DNA of 64,000 nt. It comes from G963923945 sp965199175 (GTDB lineage Bacteria > Pseudomonadota > Alphaproteobacteria > G963923945). How positions within the stretch are numbered: the stretch's first letter is position 1; each line of letters starts with the position of its first letter. Where the stretch lies: NCBI GenBank assembly GCA_965199175.1, contig OZ240684.1, positions 496,001 through 560,000 on the forward strand, written 5' to 3'. Positions 1 to 7,944 of the stretch are shown here, in pieces. Made by a program: the position numbers and the translations under genes. The notes beneath the pieces are model-generated. The model worked only from the letters and a program-made list of their open reading frames with translations, was not told the origin of the DNA and did not search any database.

Positions 1-74
1 GGCTTTTTTGTTGTTCCTAAGGTCATAGAATAGATCGGGCCAAATACAACCCCGAATATCATCGAATATAATCA

Positions 75-1562
75 ATGTCTGGTTCCGACCCAACCGCTTT
101 TACCTTATCTCAGGCCCGCGATGCTTTGCGGAGCGGTTCTCTATCCTCTGTTGAATTAACACAGGCCCATCTTGATGCGCTTGACCGTTTGGGGAAACTC
201 AATGCCTTTATTACCCCAACGCCGGAGCAAGCCCTGGACATGGCGCGGGCTTCTGACAAGCGTCTGGCCAGGAAAGAAGCCGGGGCAATGGAAGGTCTCC
301 CCATTGCTATGAAAGATCTTTTTTGCACCCGGGGTGTCCTCACCACGGCGGGTTCTCATATTCTCGATGGCTTTGTGCCGACTTACGAATCCACGGTTTC
401 AGATAATCTGTGGCGCTCAGGGGCGGTCATGCTGGGGAAAGCCAATCTTGATGAATTCGCCATGGGGTCTGCCAATATCACCAGCCATTACGGTCCGGTA
501 TGTAATCCCTGGACCCGACCTGAAGATTCGGCCCATCGGGTTCCTGGTGGCTCCAGCGGTGGTTCGGCAGCAGCGGTGGCGGGCCGGATGGCTCTGGCAG
601 CAACCGGTACAGATACCGGTGGCTCAATCCGTCAGCCTGCGGCCTTTTGTGGCATTGTCGGTTTGAAGCCGACCTATGGTCGTTGTTCCCGCTGGGGTAT
701 TGTTGCCTTTGCCTCTTCTCTTGATCAGGCCGGACCACTCACCCGCACAGTACGTGACGCCGCGATCATGTTGGGGGCGATGGCCGGGCATGATCCCAAA
801 GATTCAACTTCTTCTAAAGAACCGGTTCCGGATTTTGAGAGTGGGTTGGAAAACGGTGTTCAGGGGTTACGGGTCGGGGTACCGGCTGAGTATCAGGTTG
901 AGGGCATGGCTCCGGATCTTTCTGTTTTGTGGGAGCGTGGGCTGGAATGGCTCTGTGAGGCCGGGGCGGTTCGTGTAGACATTTCCTTACCCCATACCCG
1001 TTATGCTCTGCCGACGTATTATATCGTTGCACCTGCTGAGGCATCATCCAATCTCGCCCGCTATGATGGGGTGCGTTACGGGTTGCGGCTGGAGGGGGAC
1101 GATCTCTCTGAACTGTATGCCAACACAAGAGGGGAAGGATTTGGCCCGGAGGTACGCCGCCGTATTCTCATTGGGACTTATGTCCTTTCGGCCGGGTATC
1201 ACGATGCCTATTATCTGAAAGCACAAAAATTACGTACTCTGATCAGCCGGGATTTTGATGCTGCTTTTGCACAATGTGATGTTATCTTAACCCCGACCAC
1301 GCCGGGGTCTGCGTTTATGCTGGGCGAGAAGATGGATGATCCCATCGCGATGTATCTCAATGATGTCCTGACTGTCCCGGCGAGTTTGGCCGGATTACCG
1401 GCAATTTCAGTCCCGGCGGGCCTTGATCAGCAAAAATTACCGTTGGGCTTACAAGTCATTGGACGGCCTTTTGACGAGACGACAATTTTGCAGACCGCAC
1501 GGGTTTTAGAACATGCTGCTGGTTTTGACTCGATTCCCCATATGCTCAAGAACCGATCATGA
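75..1562 (+). CDS. gatA: Asp-tRNA(Asn)/Glu-tRNA(Gln) amidotransferase subunit A
   Basis: GatA is the amidase of the GatCAB transamidosome: it releases ammonia from glutamine so that misacylated Glu-tRNA(Gln) or Asp-tRNA(Asn) can be amidated. The 495-residue product has full family length and the amidase signature with the Ser-cisSer-Lys triad, which I place at about Lys80, Ser160 (in GGSSGGSA) and Ser184 (in DTGGSIRQ). The ATG at 75 gives a normal N-terminus. The stop overlaps the gatB start as ATGA, so the two are translationally coupled. gatC is not visible in the 74 bases upstream and is presumably further out. Confidence 0.97.
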   Translation: MSGSDPTAFTLSQARDALRSGSLSSVELTQAHLDALDRLGKLNAFITPTPEQALDMARASDKRLARKEAGAMEGLPIAMKDLFCTRGVLTTAGSHILDGFVPTYESTVSDNLWRSGAVMLGKANLDEFAMGSANITSHYGPVCNPWTRPEDSAHRVPGGSSGGSAAAVAGRMALAATGTDTGGSIRQPAAFCGIVGLKPTYGRCSRWGIVAFASSLDQAGPLTRTVRDAAIMLGAMAGHDPKDSTSSKEPVPDFESGLENGVQGLRVGVPAEYQVEGMAPDLSVLWERGLEWLCEAGAVRVDISLPHTRYALPTYYIVAPAEASSNLARYDGVRYGLRLEGDDLSELYANTRGEGFGPEVRRRILIGTYVLSAGYHDAYYLKAQKLRTLISRDFDAAFAQCDVILTPTTPGSAFMLGEKMDDPIAMYLNDVLTVPASLAGLPAISVPAGLDQQKLPLGLQVIGRPFDETTILQTARVLEHAAGFDSIPHMLKNRS

Positions 1563-3043
1563 GTACCGGATCTGCTTCAACAATGGTGGCTGAAATACCG
1601 CTTCTTCAGGGTCAAAATGGCCCCTGGGAATGCGTTATCGGTATGGAAGTCCATGCCCAGGTGAGCGCGCGTTCAAAACTGTTTTCCGGTGCGCCAACAG
1701 CCTTTGGGGCTGATCCCAATACCCAGGTTTCTTTGGTTGATGCCGCGATGCCCGGTATGTTGCCAGTGATCAACCGGGTCTGTGTTGAACAGGCAATCCG
1801 GGCTGGATTGGGTCTGGAAGCCGAAATTAACCGGGTTTCGACTTTTGACCGCAAGAATTATTTTTATCCCGACCTCCCCCAGGGATATCAAATCTCTCAG
1901 TATAAGCAGCCCATTGTTTCTAAGGGGCGGATTGTTATTGATCTGCCTGCTGGTGCTCAGCGTGAGATTGGCATTACACGGCTGCATCTTGAGCAGGATG
2001 CCGGCAAGAGCTTGCATGATCAGGATCCGGGAAAATCCTATATTGATCTGAACAGATCTGGATGTGCTTTGATGGAGATTGTCTCTGAACCGGATTTACG
2101 CTCAGCCGAAGAGGCTGGTCTTTACCTGACTAAGCTGCGGGCGATTTTGCGTTATCTTGGTGTTTGTGACGGCAACATGCAGGAAGGATCTTTGCGGGCT
2201 GATGTGAATGTTTCTGTGCGTCATCCCGGTGAACCGCTTGGGGTGCGTTGTGAAATCAAAAATCTCAATTCAATCCGCTTTATTCAGCAAGCAATTGGTT
2301 ACGAAGCACAACGCCAGATTGATATGCTTGAGAACGGCGAGGCGGTGATTCAACAAACCCGTCTGTTTGATGTTGCGCAAGGTTGTACGCGAGTCATGCG
2401 TGGCAAAGAAGAGGCACATGATTATCGCTATTTTCCTGATCCGGATTTATTGCCTTTGGAAATTTCCCAAGACCTGATTGCACGATTGCGGGCTGAGTTG
2501 CCCGAATTACCGGATGCGAAAAAATCCCGCTTTATGAGTCAGTATGCGTTGTCATCCGATGATGCGGCGGTTTTGGTCGCTGAGATTGAGACTGCTGATT
2601 ATTTTGAACAAGCCGCTACCGGGCGCGATGCTAAAATTGTTGCAAACTGGGTCATGGGCGACCTTTTTGCTTTGTTGAATAAATCTGGTCAGGAGGTTTC
2701 TCAATCCCCGGTATCGGCCTCCGCATTGGGTGGATTGATTGACCTGATTGCCAGTGGGGAGATTTCGGGGAAGATTGCTAAAAATGTCTTTCTTGAAATG
2801 GCTGAAACCGGTCACGAGGCTGCGGCGATTGTTGAAGCCAGCGGATTGCGACAGGTTTCTGATAAAACGGTTCTTGCTGCTGAAATTGACAGAATTTTGA
2901 GCCAAAGCCCCAGGGAAGTGGCTGATTATAAAGCGGGTAAGCATAAATTGCTTGGCTTTTTTGTCGGTCAGGTAATGAAAGCAACCCAGGGCAAAGCCAA
3001 CCCCGGATTGGTTAATGAATTGCTCAAAGAAAAGTTATCTTAA
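1559..3043 (+). CDS. gatB: Asp-tRNA(Asn)/Glu-tRNA(Gln) amidotransferase subunit B
   Basis: GatB binds the misacylated tRNA, phosphorylates the acyl group and uses the ammonia channelled from GatA. The 494-residue product has the GatB N-terminal catalytic core (ECVIGMEVHAQ near residue 25, the GSLRADVNVSVR region near 210) and a C-terminal YqeY-like tRNA-binding tail ending in GLVNELLKEKL. Length and motifs are those of the family. It overlaps gatA by four bases (ATGA), which fixes the start. Confidence 0.97.
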   Translation: MSTGSASTMVAEIPLLQGQNGPWECVIGMEVHAQVSARSKLFSGAPTAFGADPNTQVSLVDAAMPGMLPVINRVCVEQAIRAGLGLEAEINRVSTFDRKNYFYPDLPQGYQISQYKQPIVSKGRIVIDLPAGAQREIGITRLHLEQDAGKSLHDQDPGKSYIDLNRSGCALMEIVSEPDLRSAEEAGLYLTKLRAILRYLGVCDGNMQEGSLRADVNVSVRHPGEPLGVRCEIKNLNSIRFIQQAIGYEAQRQIDMLENGEAVIQQTRLFDVAQGCTRVMRGKEEAHDYRYFPDPDLLPLEISQDLIARLRAELPELPDAKKSRFMSQYALSSDDAAVLVAEIETADYFEQAATGRDAKIVANWVMGDLFALLNKSGQEVSQSPVSASALGGLIDLIASGEISGKIAKNVFLEMAETGHEAAAIVEASGLRQVSDKTVLAAEIDRILSQSPREVADYKAGKHKLLGFFVGQVMKATQGKANPGLVNELLKEKLS

Positions 3044-3148
3044 AAAAATCTTTCAAAACCATCCTATTGATTTTTTATATTTCTTCTGGCGTTTCTTTCT
3101 TCTGACGTTGCGCTACAATGGGTGATGTTGTTTTTCTTTTGAGAATTT

Positions 3149-3274
3149 TTGAATGAACGGATAGTCGGGGCCTGGTCTTTGTGGGGGTTGATCATTGTCG
3201 GTTTTGGTCTCTATGGGTCTGGTGAGCCTGGGTATGATGCGTGTCAATCTCGTCCATGCGGCCCATGTGGTTGA
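3149..3274 (+). CDS. possible 41-residue membrane peptide
   Basis: This open frame starts at TTG, encodes 41 residues and sits about 100 bases after gatB. It reads like a small membrane protein: a hydrophobic segment at residues 8-22 (AWSLWGLIIVGFGLY) followed by a Cys/Gly/Pro-rich tail. Its stop lies at the edge of a short repeated sequence (3274-3317). There is only a weak ribosome-binding sequence (GAGAA). I do not recognise a family, so this is a candidate only. Confidence 0.3.
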   Translation: MNERIVGAWSLWGLIIVGFGLYGSGEPGYDACQSRPCGPCG

Positions 3275-3378
3275 TACAGATCTCATACAGATATCATATA
3301 GATCTCATACAGATCTGGCCTCAATCACCGGGATGCGTTGACAGTCCTGGCGGTCCTGTTCATAACCATCATAGCGAT

Positions 3379-3470
3379 GGAGAGGTGGCCGAGTGGCTGA
3401 AGGCGACGGTTTGCTAAACCGTTAGACGGGAATCACCGTCTCGAGGGTTCGAATCCCTTCCTCTCCGCCA
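3379..3470 (+). tRNA. tRNA-Ser (anticodon GCT)
   Basis: A 92-base type II tRNA with encoded CCA. The acceptor stem GGAGAGG pairs with CCTCTCC. The anticodon stem-loop is ACGGT-TTGCTAA-ACCGT, giving anticodon GCT (Ser AGC/AGT codons). It has a long variable arm and the T-loop GGTTCGAATC. It is transcribed toward the prophage. Confidence 0.97.
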
Positions 3471-3930
3471 CCACCGCTCTGCTGTTTTTTGTTGGATTAT
3501 AATTTTAATCATAAAATCAGTACGATAGCACTCTGAGACCGGGGTGTGATTTTGAGATATTGAGTTGATTGATGTCTCGTTTTGTGGATCAACGACGAAT
3601 CAATAACGAATCAACAACCAATCCGTTGGTTATAGAGTGGGACTTGGCCACCTGGTTCGGACAGATAAAAGGGGGTGGGAAGATGTGTCCGTCTATCCTG
3701 TCGCCGGGGCAATGTTGCGGTCAGTAAAACAGCACAATAGGTTCTGACACCATTGCAGTTGATGAAGCTGGTCTATACTGCCGATGGCTGGTATCTGGCG
3801 GTGCGAAAAAAAAGCTGTTGAATAGTTTTTTTCAGGCATTGTATGCCGGTGCCGGAACAATGAGCACCATCTATGGAGTCTGGATACTTGATGACAGGAC
3901 TGATTATCAGGGACTGATGATAAAGCGATT
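3471..3930 (+). other. 460-base intergenic region between tRNA-Ser and tRNA-Arg
   Basis: No convincing gene is visible on either strand. It contains a small direct repeat around 3593-3620 (variants of CGAATCAA). A short frame begins at about 3766 but stops after about 19 codons. The tRNA-Arg promoter must lie near its right edge. Confidence 0.5.
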
Positions 3931-4007
3931 GTCCCCGTAGCTCAGCTGGATAGAGCGGCGGATTCCTAATCCGCAGGTCGGAGGTTCGAGTCCTCTCGGG
4001 GACGCCA
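3931..4007 (+). tRNA. tRNA-Arg (anticodon CCT)
   Basis: A 77-base tRNA with encoded CCA. The acceptor stem GTCCCCG pairs with CGGGGAC. The anticodon stem-loop GCGGA-TTCCTAA-TCCGC gives anticodon CCT (Arg AGG). The T-arm reads GAGGTTCGAGTCCTC. Its 3' end is only about 55 bases from the left prophage terminus. Confidence 0.97.
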
Positions 4008-4062
4008 TTAAAAATAATTCATTAATTAAATCAATTAGTTGTAATAATTTTGTGGCGCTGTA

Positions 4063-4112
4063 TGTAGCTGGCGGGTTATTTTTGCATCGCTTTTTGGGTG
4101 TAGCGCGACAGT
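4063..4112. repeat. prophage left end: two terminal-repeat motifs
   Basis: 4063-4085 (TGTAGCTGGCGGGTTATTTT plus TGC) is an exact 23-bp inverted match to 26348-26370. 4098-4112 (GTGTAGCGCGACAGT) is an exact 15-bp inverted match to 26380-26394. A third match, TTTTGCATCGCTTTTT at about 4080-4095, pairs with 26315-26330. TGT at the outer edge fits Mu/Tn7-type ends. The order of the two motifs is reversed between the ends. Confidence 0.75.
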
Positions 4113-4117
4113 GTGAT

Positions 4118-4313
4118 GCGACACTTACTTTGATTCAATGGGGATGTGCCGGAATAGGGCCGGGATCAAGGGGGATTGAGGCGGGATCATGCCGGGATAT
4201 CAACGGGATAAGATGACATACAGGTGGGCCAAAATGGGACAGAAAATCGGGCCGCCCGCGACAGTTATTTTGAGTCAAAAAGTTAAAATTGCGACAGTTA
4301 CTTTGAGTTAAAA
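4118..4313 (+). repeat. three direct repeats, probable transposase-binding sites
   Basis: Three related 21-23 bp repeats lie in the same orientation at 4118-4138, 4258-4280 and 4291-4313. The consensus is GCGACAGTTAYTTTGAGTYA. They share the GTTAYTTT core with the right-end motif (GGGTTACTTTTGC). Multiple unevenly spaced sites inside the left end are typical of MuA- or TniA-type transposase binding (known family trait; binding here is inferred). Confidence 0.6.
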
Positions 4314-4524
4314 TCAGCCAACCCATTGAAAAACCACAAAACTCGATTTTGAAATAAGGCATTACTTGGACGTTTGGGCAAAATCGGTCCGATCACGTCC
4401 AAGTTAGGAAAAAACGTTTTTTATTCAACGGGTTGGCATTTTTGGAGTGGCCCGGACCCGCAAATTAAGTTGGAATCGCGATGGTATAATCATATTGGCT
4501 GTTTAACCCATATGCTACCGTGCA

Positions 4525-5520
4525 TTACAGTTCATACATATTTTTCTGTGGGGAATACTTAAATCCGTTTGTCTTCTCAGCCCGCTTTCCGGTGAGGGCG
4601 CGTTGGAAAAATTCGGTTATGACCAGGTTTTTATTTTTTCTTTTCCCGAACTTCAGCTTTGGATACGTGAATTTGTAGAACACGCCATGTGTCTTGCCAA
4701 CATTTTCACCGTCCGTGAAGTCGAAATACATAGCTTGCGTACCCGAATAATTTCTCGCTGTATTTCCAAGACGATTAGGGTTGATTACGTCGGAACAATC
4801 CAAAACCTTGTCATCTTCGTTTATTGTCACATAGACTCTCCCGCCGAAACATAGCTTTGGAACCCATTCGTTATGCGGTTCAGCGTCAACATCAGGCTGA
4901 CAAAGAATAATATTTTTAAACATACAGGGTCCGGCGGTGTAGTGTTTAGAGCTACGAACCACCTGCTCAACAAGGTAATTTCCCAAGCTGTATGACATGA
5001 AATTCAAATTAACATCGCAGTTCGGGTTGAACGGGACATTGCTCAAATATCTCGATAAGGCTCCCAAAGTTCTGCTGAGGGCTTCAACGGATGCCCGAGC
5101 ATTGCCCCGCGCTCTCCAGTATGCGGTAGGTCCCGCACTGATAAGGAGTCCACCAGGATTACTGGGCCAAGAAAAGAGAATAACATTAACACCGTAGATT
5201 TTTTCGAGAGCGTGGCATTTTTTCAAGTTATTTTCAAAATCATTCCTAAAACCATGAACGAAAAAAACCCACTCCTTACCGATTTTTCTCCTGTTTATAT
5301 TTCCCAGAACTTCGTCGAATAATTGCTGAGAGGGCGGATGCGATTCCTCTGTGCTATCCGTGTTTTCAGGAATGAGATCAACTTGCCATGATCCATCAGG
5401 GTTTCTTTTGGCAGTGGCAATACGGATTTCGTCCGGTGGGTTGTTCAAATCATTACCGAAAATATCGGCACCCGATCCATTTTTGTCCTTAATATTACGG
5501 TTTGTTACGACGATAATCAT
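4525..5520 (-). CDS. TNRN-type alpha/beta hydrolase (DUF900-like), prophage cargo
   Basis: A predicted serine hydrolase of the DUF900/COG4782-like alpha/beta fold, 331 residues. I choose the ATG at 5520 because AAAGGA lies about 8 bases upstream; the longer upstream frame is antisense to the repressor end. Visible features are the N-terminal strand IIVVTNRN, an oxyanion/strand region WVFFVHGFRNDF, a nucleophile elbow FMSYSLGN (Ser), an acid region NEDDKVL and a C-terminal KTHGVFY (His). It ends in NMYEL, matching the NFYEL ending of the host homologue at 48695-49807. There is no signal peptide. It lies outside the repressor at the left end, where transposable phages often keep accessory genes. 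It looks more A/T-rich than the phage genes. Substrate unknown. Confidence 0.75.
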   Translation of the reverse strand: MIIVVTNRNIKDKNGSGADIFGNDLNNPPDEIRIATAKRNPDGSWQVDLIPENTDSTEESHPPSQQLFDEVLGNINRRKIGKEWVFFVHGFRNDFENNLKKCHALEKIYGVNVILFSWPSNPGGLLISAGPTAYWRARGNARASVEALSRTLGALSRYLSNVPFNPNCDVNLNFMSYSLGNYLVEQVVRSSKHYTAGPCMFKNIILCQPDVDAEPHNEWVPKLCFGGRVYVTINEDDKVLDCSDVINPNRLGNTARNYSGTQAMYFDFTDGENVGKTHGVFYKFTYPKLKFGKRKNKNLVITEFFQRALTGKRAEKTNGFKYSPQKNMYEL

Positions 5521-5545
5521 AGTCCAGTCCTTTCTCGGTTTATCA

Positions 5546-6325
5546 TTATTTGGCCAAAGTGCGGGCGGTCCAGAGGATTTGGCCGATGATTTCCATATCG
5601 TTGGACCAGGGGATGGGCGGCCATTTGGGGTGGTCACTGTTGAGAAGCCAAGTACCTTCCTTATCCTGATCCAGGCGTTTGGCGACCAGGCCGTCATTGG
5701 TGCGGATGACATATATATATCCAGCCCGGCGGTGGGTCCGGTTGCGGTCGACCAAAATTGATGCCCCGTCTACCAAAGTCGGCTCCATTGATTCACCTGA
5801 AACCCGGATGATGACGCATTGCTCAGGGTCCAGAGCATGGGCAGCCAGCCAGGATGAGCGGAACCAGGCGTATCCTTTAATATCCTCAGACAAAACCTCA
5901 GCCCCGGCCCCGGCTGCGGATTCCACCTCCATAATCGCAATCGGGCGAGCCTCCGCCGGGGTGGTGTCATCATTGGTGGCGGCAAGGGCCTCCAAGGCTG
6001 CCTTGGTTTCCGCCAATTTATCGGATAGATCGGCCAACTGATCCCGTAGGGGCACGCCCCCCAAAGGAAAGGATAACTTATATGTGAGCGGGTTTTTCCA
6101 CTTGATCGGGCCTGCCACATCACTCCGCGGGGGGCCGATGTAGAACTCCAGGCCCAGGGCACGGCATATCTCGCCGGTTCGGTTAATTGAAGGCTGCTTT
6201 CCATCTAAAACATTTTGAAGGCTGCGGTGGGGCAGGCCAAGCCCAGAGGTCAAGGCACGAATAGACAAACCACGAATCCTCGCTTCGCGTTTGATAAGCT
6301 CTATCATCTGCATATGCTTAGTCAT
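5546..6325 (-). CDS. phage repressor, HTH plus S24 peptidase domain
   Basis: A LexA/CI-type lysogeny repressor of 259 residues. Residues 8-60 form a helix-turn-helix (IRALTSGLGLPHRSLQNVLDG). Residues 165-255 are an S24 autopeptidase with the nucleophile Ser179 in SGESMEP and the general base Lys216 in LVAKRL. Its position at the left end, transcribed divergently from the early operon, is that of the Mu c repressor. Residues 86-95 (FPLGGVPLRD) are encoded by a copy of the GC-rich palindromic element seen elsewhere in this prophage, so the linker has been changed by an insertion. Self-cleavage under SOS is a family trait and is inferred here. Confidence 0.9.
   Translation of the reverse strand: MTKHMQMIELIKREARIRGLSIRALTSGLGLPHRSLQNVLDGKQPSINRTGEICRALGLEFYIGPPRSDVAGPIKWKNPLTYKLSFPLGGVPLRDQLADLSDKLAETKAALEALAATNDDTTPAEARPIAIMEVESAAGAGAEVLSEDIKGYAWFRSSWLAAHALDPEQCVIIRVSGESMEPTLVDGASILVDRNRTHRRAGYIYVIRTNDGLVAKRLDQDKEGTWLLNSDHPKWPPIPWSNDMEIIGQILWTARTLAK
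6043..6066 (+). repeat. GC-rich palindromic element copy in the repressor gene
   Basis: Contains CCCGTAGGGGCACGCCCCCC, the core of the palindromic element found at 10070-10222, 10468, 13859 and 14659. It lies in frame in the hinge between the repressor's DNA-binding and S24 domains. Confidence 0.5.
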
Positions 6326-6390
6326 CGTGCTTTTTTTAGCACATAATCCGTTCCCATATCTATAATTGTGTCTTTTTGAGCATAAAAGGG

Positions 6391-6419
6391 TTGACCTATT
6401 GAGACCGATAGGGTATATC
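6391..6419 (+). promoter_or_regulatory. predicted early (lytic) promoter
   Basis: A sigma70-like promoter: -35 TTGACC at 6391-6396, a 17-bp spacer, and -10 TATATC at 6414-6419. The expected transcription start falls at or within a base or two of the ATG at 6427, so the first early transcript would be almost or fully leaderless. The inverted repeat GTGCT...AGCAC just beyond the repressor start (about 6329-6344) may be an operator. Confidence 0.55.
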
Positions 6420-6426
6420 GTGTTCT

Positions 6427-6678
6427 ATGGAGCACATTCTTGAACTCATGGATATTCTTGCGGTGGCCAAAAACCGCAGCCCTCGAACGATTTCTCGGCT
6501 GGTGGCAGGCAGCGGCGATGTTTATGACCGCCTCGGACGCGGTGGCGACCTTACCACGCGGCGGGCGGGCCGGATATGTAAAAACATTTCTGACATGTGG
6601 CTCCCTGATCTGGCCTGGCCCCGGCATATTCCCCGCCCTGTGCCGTCCTGTCATGTCAAAAACACCGGGGAGAATTGA
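6427..6678 (+). CDS. small phage DNA-binding protein, first early gene
   Basis: An 83-residue product, divergent from the repressor and directly after the predicted early promoter. The sequence (ISRLVAGSGDVYDRLGRGG, then TTRRAGRICKNIS and WPRHIPRP) resembles a small helix-turn-helix family common in alphaproteobacterial phages. The position corresponds to Ner/Cro in Mu. Function as an early regulator is inferred from position. There is no clear Shine-Dalgarno sequence, in keeping with a leaderless start. Confidence 0.6.
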   Translation: MEHILELMDILAVAKNRSPRTISRLVAGSGDVYDRLGRGGDLTTRRAGRICKNISDMWLPDLAWPRHIPRPVPSCHVKNTGEN

Positions 6679-6680
6679 CG

Positions 6681-6833
6681 ATGGCCACATCAAAAACTGT
6701 CTTGGCATCTGATGTCACTGAGGCCACTCAAAAACAACGAATGAATGGACGGATTAAAATCCGTTTTATGAATCTTCCTCGAAAAAAATACCGGCAAAGA
6801 AAGCATCAAAGCCGTCCCCAGACGGGTGTGTAA
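6681..6833 (+). CDS. small basic phage protein
   Basis: A 50-residue frame starting 3 bases after the previous gene. The C-terminal half is very basic (RIKIRFMNLPRKKYRQRKHQ). It overlaps the next start as TAATG, so translational coupling is likely. No family recognised. Spacing and overlaps support it as a real early-operon gene. Confidence 0.45.
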   Translation: MATSKTVLASDVTEATQKQRMNGRIKIRFMNLPRKKYRQRKHQSRPQTGV

Positions 6834-7156
6834 TGACGAAGCGGCGTAAGGATATGGCCACAATTCCTAGAGAACAAGTTTTGGCGCATGCCCAAGATGG
6901 GGTGCGGAAAATAATTGAAGCCCCTATTGATCCCTATCTTGTGGCGGTTCTTCTGGCTGACCTCCGCGAATCAATCGAAAGGTTTCGCGAAGCGCTTCTG
7001 GCAAGTATTGATCCGGGTTCTCAAGCATCCCACGGATGTGGCGCAGAACTGCCAATGTTCCCAACGGAACTCTCTCCTTATTCCCCTCAATCGTCTTATC
7101 GATTGATCTCAGCACATCCTTTAGGCTCAAAATCTGATGGCGGTGAAGAATGTTGA
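6833..7156 (+). CDS. phage early protein of unknown function
   Basis: A 107-residue frame coupled to the preceding gene through TAATG. Residues 8-50 (including DPYLVAVLLADLRESIERFR) look like a genuine helical protein. The second half is low in helix-forming residues and overlaps, antisense, the coding region at 6924-7280, so the real protein may be only partly conserved. No family recognised. Confidence 0.4.
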   Translation: MTKRRKDMATIPREQVLAHAQDGVRKIIEAPIDPYLVAVLLADLRESIERFREALLASIDPGSQASHGCGAELPMFPTELSPYSPQSSYRLISAHPLGSKSDGGEEC

Positions 7157-7280
7157 AGCAGTGTGCGATCGCCAATTCCAGACCAATGATAGAATTGATT
7201 ATCGGGGCCAGTTTTGCGTCAATTTGCTTATTGGTTTGTTCAAATATAGGGCGCGCTAAGTCGTCTTCAAGATTGTTCAT
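6924..7280 (-). CDS. hypothetical helical protein, antisense in early operon
   Basis: A 118-residue frame on the opposite strand to the early operon, with ATG at 7280 (weak GAGA upstream). It is rich in amphipathic helix (FEQTNKQIDAKLAPIINSII, then LRHIRGMLENPDQYLPEALR) and shows good protein-like composition throughout. It overlaps 6833-7156 tail to tail by more than 230 bases. One of the two, or only part of one, may be real. No family recognised. Confidence 0.4.
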   Translation of the reverse strand: MNNLEDDLARPIFEQTNKQIDAKLAPIINSIIGLELAIAHCFNILHRHQILSLKDVLRSIDKTIEGNKERVPLGTLAVLRHIRGMLENPDQYLPEALRETFRLIRGGQPEEPPQDRDQ

Positions 7281-7409
7281 ATTAAAGTTTTCTCTATCTT
7301 GGATTGTGGATAGTTCCAGTATAGAGGGAAACGGCGGCGGTATCATGGTTTCGGGTGGCTCCCATGCCCGGCCATGTCCCGCCGCCACACCACAAGCCGG
7401 GTTGGATCA

Positions 7410-7661
7410 ATGACCAGCCGGGATTGCCAGTTCCTCTCCGCCCCGTCAGATGGATCACCATCTGACGGGGGTTCTGGAGACCGCAAGCAACAGCTTTTGG
7501 CGGCCCGGCGTCTCTACTATCGACAAAACCGTGATTATGAACTGACCCGATGTCGGGCCTATCGGGCCGGGAAGGTGTTGGGCTTGCCAACTGAGGAGGT
7601 TCTGGCCCTTTGGGGTGAAAAGCCTCTCCGCCGCTCCGGGAAAAAGGCAGCTCAAGGATGA
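7410..7661 (+). CDS. phage early protein of unknown function
   Basis: An 83-residue product counted from ATG 7410; a longer version from 7374 is possible. The C-terminal part is protein-like and basic (AARRLYYRQNRDYELTRCRA, then LGLPTEEVLALWGEKP). The stop overlaps the next start as ATGA. I do not recognise the family. Early-operon position suggests a regulatory or DNA-related role (inference). Confidence 0.5.
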   Translation: MTSRDCQFLSAPSDGSPSDGGSGDRKQQLLAARRLYYRQNRDYELTRCRAYRAGKVLGLPTEEVLALWGEKPLRRSGKKAAQG

Positions 7662-7906
7662 GGCCGACTGAAAAACAAATGCAAATGACCCGTCCGGGCA
7701 TGGTCCACTGGGTCGGAACCGGGCCAGCGGGCAAACAATGCTGGCAATGTCACCATTTTGGGGGCGATCTGGGAAGGCGCCCGTTGTTTTTATGGGAAAC
7801 CGCGCGCTGCGACAAGGCCACCCAAAAAAATGGGGGACGCAAAGGCCCAAGATTTTTAGGCGATGCACTCGCCTGTTCCCATTTCTCGGCCCTGGAGGGG
7901 GATTGA
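7658..7906 (+). CDS. small Cys/His-rich phage protein
   Basis: An 82-residue product with a possible zinc site made by CWQCHHF near residue 28, a Cys near 51 and a Cys-His pair (CSHF) near 73. Small proteins of this pattern (start MTRPGMVHW-like, Cys pairs, terminal C-x-H-F) are frequent in early regions of alphaproteobacterial Mu-like phages. It overlaps the preceding gene by four bases. Function unknown. Confidence 0.55.
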   Translation: MRPTEKQMQMTRPGMVHWVGTGPAGKQCWQCHHFGGDLGRRPLFLWETARCDKATQKNGGRKGPRFLGDALACSHFSALEGD

Positions 7907-7944
7907 TGGGTTCGATTGCTCAAACCTATGGAAGCCCATCGATT

